Assembly (NCBI GenBank): GCA_012511315.1
Contig: JAAZGI010000009.1
Location: 1 to 5,907 of the forward strand
From: Clostridium sp.
Lineage (GTDB): Bacteria > Bacillota > Clostridia > Clostridiales > Clostridiaceae
Direction: 5' to 3'
DNA: 5,907 nt
Part shown: piece after piece, positions 4,240 to 5,907 of the stretch
How positions within the stretch are numbered: the stretch's first letter is position 1
Layout: every line of letters begins with the position of its first letter
Program-made: the position numbers and the translations under genes
Notes under the pieces: model-generated
Told to the model about the DNA's origin: nothing
What the model saw: only the letters and a program-made list of their open reading frames with translations
The model's database searches: none

Positions 4240-5697
4240 ATGAAAAAAAGAAATCATAAACTGAAGGTCATGATAACTGGTGCATTAACAATTGCTACAT
4301 TACTGGCTCCTTTAACTGGTGCAATAGCGGAAGCTACTACCATAAAGGCCAAAAGCAATGTTAACGTGAGAGCCTCCAGTTATAACTCAGCGCAAAAAGT
4401 TGGTTATGCTCAAGCTGGGGATGTTGCAGAGTATCTTGGAACAGAAAATGGATGGTATAAAATTAATTTAAATGGAACCGTTGGTTATTCTTTCCGGACA
4501 TATTGGGAAGGCAACACGGTGACGGCAACTTCCAATGTTAATGTTAGAGCTTCTGCCAATAATCGAGCAGAAAAAGTAGCTTATGCGGTAGCGGGAACTG
4601 AAGCCGTTGTTTTGGGTAGAGATGGTTCATGGCTGTACATAGAAACTGGAGGAATCAAAGGATATTCTTATAAATCCTATTGGGACCTATCGGATACTTT
4701 GTTCTATAGTTTGCCTTATACCACTGGTGAAGCAGACAATACTAATCCGACACCAGCTCCAGAAGTTCCATCCAATCCAGAGAATATCCAAGCAGGTGAT
4801 CAATATAGAGTTTTTACATCTGTTTCTGGCCATTTAACAGCCGCAGATGCAGCAGCTGGTACAAAATCAATTCGTAAAGTATCTGCTGGAACCTATTATG
4901 TGTTTAAAGAATTCAGCGAAATGTATAATGTTTCCACCGTGAAGGGTGCGCCAGGAGCATGGATTAACCCAGCAAACAACTCATCAAACGAACCTGCACC
5001 ACCATCTGAACCGACACCTACTCCACCAACTAATCCAGAACCACCGGTTGAAACACAACCAGAAAACCCAAGTGATCCTGGAAAGATTGAAGTGGGAGAT
5101 GCTTATAAAGTCTTAGCTGAAATATCTGGGTATTATACAGCTGCAGACGCATCTGCTGGAACAAATCCCATGCAGACAATGACACCGGGAACCTATTATG
5201 TTTATAAAATATTTAGTGGGATGATAAATATCTCAACATCAAAAAACTCACCTGGAGCTTGGATTGATCCTGCAACCAACGATGGAACAAGTTCTCCGGC
5301 ACCCAAGCCAGAAAATGATCCGGATTCTATTGGGGACAAGGTAATTGAGGTGGCAAGAACTCTTCTAGGTGCACCTTATGTATTCGGCGGAGAATCATGG
5401 GAAGAAGGCGGCTTTGATTGTTCAGGTTTGACTCAGTACTCTTTTAACAAAGTTGGAATTCGGATTCCACGTACTGCCTCCCAACAATGGGCAGGAATCT
5501 CAAACAAAGTTTCGGTTCCAAAACCAGGAGATATTATTGCTTTTGAAAAGTCAGGTAAAATTTATCACGTAGGTATTTTTATCGGAGACAATAAAATGAT
5601 TCATTCACCACAACCTGGTGATGTTGTAAAAATTGTCGATTTAGACTGGCATTATAAAAATAATCGAGTAAAAGGGTTCTTGAGACCAAGAAATTAA
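4240..5697 (+). CDS. Secreted peptidoglycan endopeptidase: two SH3b domains, two 62-residue modules, NlpC/P60 (485 aa)
   Basis: This exported wall hydrolase is predicted to cut peptide stems of peptidoglycan, usually the gamma-D-Glu to diamino acid bond in this family. The signal peptide spans 1-30: basic MKKRNHKLK, hydrophobic core 10-29, likely cleavage after AIA (30) or AEA (32). SH3b domain 1 covers about 34-89 and domain 2 about 93-148; both carry SNVNVRAS and end in YW, and they should bind the wall. Pro/Thr/Glu/Asn-rich linkers at 164-184, 248-283 and 348-362 separate two copies of a module (186-247, 286-347) with SG-x-x-TAADA, GTYYV and PGAWI motifs. The NlpC/P60 domain covers about 364-485, with catalytic C394 in FDCSGL, H443 in YHVGIFIG and H455 in MIHSP. 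It ends FLRPRN with no sortase motif or C-terminal membrane segment, so retention is likely non-covalent. Two WalR-like boxes precede it and a terminator follows, so it is monocistronic. The catalytic triad is intact. Confidence 0.95.
   Translation: MKKRNHKLKVMITGALTIATLLAPLTGAIAEATTIKAKSNVNVRASSYNSAQKVGYAQAGDVAEYLGTENGWYKINLNGTVGYSFRTYWEGNTVTATSNVNVRASANNRAEKVAYAVAGTEAVVLGRDGSWLYIETGGIKGYSYKSYWDLSDTLFYSLPYTTGEADNTNPTPAPEVPSNPENIQAGDQYRVFTSVSGHLTAADAAAGTKSIRKVSAGTYYVFKEFSEMYNVSTVKGAPGAWINPANNSSNEPAPPSEPTPTPPTNPEPPVETQPENPSDPGKIEVGDAYKVLAEISGYYTAADASAGTNPMQTMTPGTYYVYKIFSGMINISTSKNSPGAWIDPATNDGTSSPAPKPENDPDSIGDKVIEVARTLLGAPYVFGGESWEEGGFDCSGLTQYSFNKVGIRIPRTASQQWAGISNKVSVPKPGDIIAFEKSGKIYHVGIFIGDNKMIHSPQPGDVVKIVDLDWHYKNNRVKGFLRPRN
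4795..4980 (+). repeat. First copy of the 62-residue module in the NlpC/P60 gene
   Basis: This encodes residues 186-247 of the hydrolase. It aligns without gaps to residues 286-347, exactly 100 residues later, with 35 of 62 positions identical by hand count. The DNA copies have diverged, so the duplication is old. The module looks like a beta-rich binding unit; I recall similar units beside catalytic domains of Firmicute wall hydrolases but cannot name the family. Confidence 0.75.
5095..5280 (+). repeat. Second copy of the 62-residue module in the NlpC/P60 gene
   Basis: This encodes residues 286-347, directly before the linker to the catalytic domain. Conserved features with the first copy are GD-x-Y-x-V, TAADA, AGT, GTYYV, K-x-FS-x-M-x-N and PGAWI-x-PA. 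A putative wall- or polymer-binding role is inferred from position only. Confidence 0.75.
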
Positions 5698-5707
5698 TTT
5701 TAAACAT

Positions 5708-5750
5708 AATAAAGGCTGATTTTTTCAAGAAAATCAGCCTTTATTTTTTT
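5708..5750 (+). terminator. Rho-independent terminator after the NlpC/P60 gene
   Basis: A perfect 16-base-pair stem (5708-5723 with 5730-5745) around a TTCAAG loop runs into seven T residues (5744-5750). It starts ten bases after the stop codon. The left arm has few A residues upstream, so it acts mainly on the plus strand. Confidence 0.95.
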
Positions 5751-5789
5751 GCGAAACACCTAAAATATGGGCCTAAGCAAAATATTATT

Positions 5790-5818
5790 TTGTAACAAGC
5801 ACTGATAGAGGATAAAAT
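5790..5818 (+). promoter_or_regulatory. Candidate promoter of a gene entering at the right edge
   Basis: TTGTAA (5790-5795) and TAAAAT (5813-5818) are separated by 17 bases. The predicted start near 5825 would give a leader of about 47 bases before the ATG at 5872. It lies just after a strong terminator, where a new transcription unit is expected. Confidence 0.42.
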
Positions 5819-5871
5819 TTAGTAAACAGCTAATATTTCCATGTGTTTTAAAAGAAAGAGATGTTTTAGCT

Positions 5872-5907
5872 ATGGCTTTATTGAAAAGAAGAAGGAAAAC
5901 AAGTAAA
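5872..5907 (+). CDS. Possible start of a truncated gene at the window edge
   Basis: ATG at 5872 opens twelve codons that run to the last base of the window without a stop, reading MALLKRRRKTSK. The strongly basic start would suit the cytosolic N-region of a membrane or exported protein, or a nucleic-acid-binding protein, but there is too little to assign. The ribosome binding site is weak: AAAGAG at 5855-5860, eleven bases before ATG. The promoter-like pair at 5790-5818 gives some support. The frame could equally be chance. Confidence 0.3.
   Translation, partial: MALLKRRRKTSK

Noticed and set aside
4795..5280. The module repeats as further SH3b or LysM domains
   Set aside because: They lack the NVR motif of the two SH3b domains and the pattern of LysM, and are spaced and linked differently.

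Overview
The window is AT-rich DNA with strong AGGAG-type ribosome binding sites, A/T-ending codons, U-tailed hairpin terminators and a signal-peptide SH3b-NlpC/P60 wall hydrolase. This points to a low-GC Gram-positive (Firmicutes), more likely Clostridia than Bacilli. An acetogenic Eubacteriaceae-like host is possible, but this is an impression from codon use and gene types and cannot be proved from the window. No rRNA, tRNA, CRISPR array, insertion sequence or origin was seen.

Layout. 1-257: 3' end of a plus-strand gene, tentatively an Imm-5-like putative immunity protein. 358-924: DUF4256 protein. 1038-1481: thioredoxin-type arsenate reductase (arsC-like), closed by a strong terminator (1514-1557). 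DUF4256 and arsC may share a transcript because no terminator separates them. 1712-2098: DUF302 protein, which must have its own promoter. It converges on a minus-strand class V aminotransferase (2236-3375), and the two share a bidirectional terminator (2181-2215). The aminotransferase has a good promoter at 3411-3439. 3376-4239: 864 bases without an intact gene, holding that promoter, short hairpins, a purine-rich stretch with a decayed Lys/Ala-rich reading frame, and the control region of the next gene. 4240-5697: secreted peptidoglycan endopeptidase with two SH3b domains, two copies of a 62-residue module and a C-terminal NlpC/P60 domain, followed by a strong terminator. 5790-5907: a promoter-like pair and the possible first 12 codons of a further gene.

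The genes do not form one pathway; this looks like a housekeeping/accessory mosaic of single-gene units. The strongest observation is regulatory. Two sites matching the WalR (YycF) consensus TGTWAH-N5-TGTWAH lie in opposite orientation just upstream of the NlpC/P60 gene, suggesting WalRK control of this wall hydrolase. I found no convincing wholly new multi-gene system.
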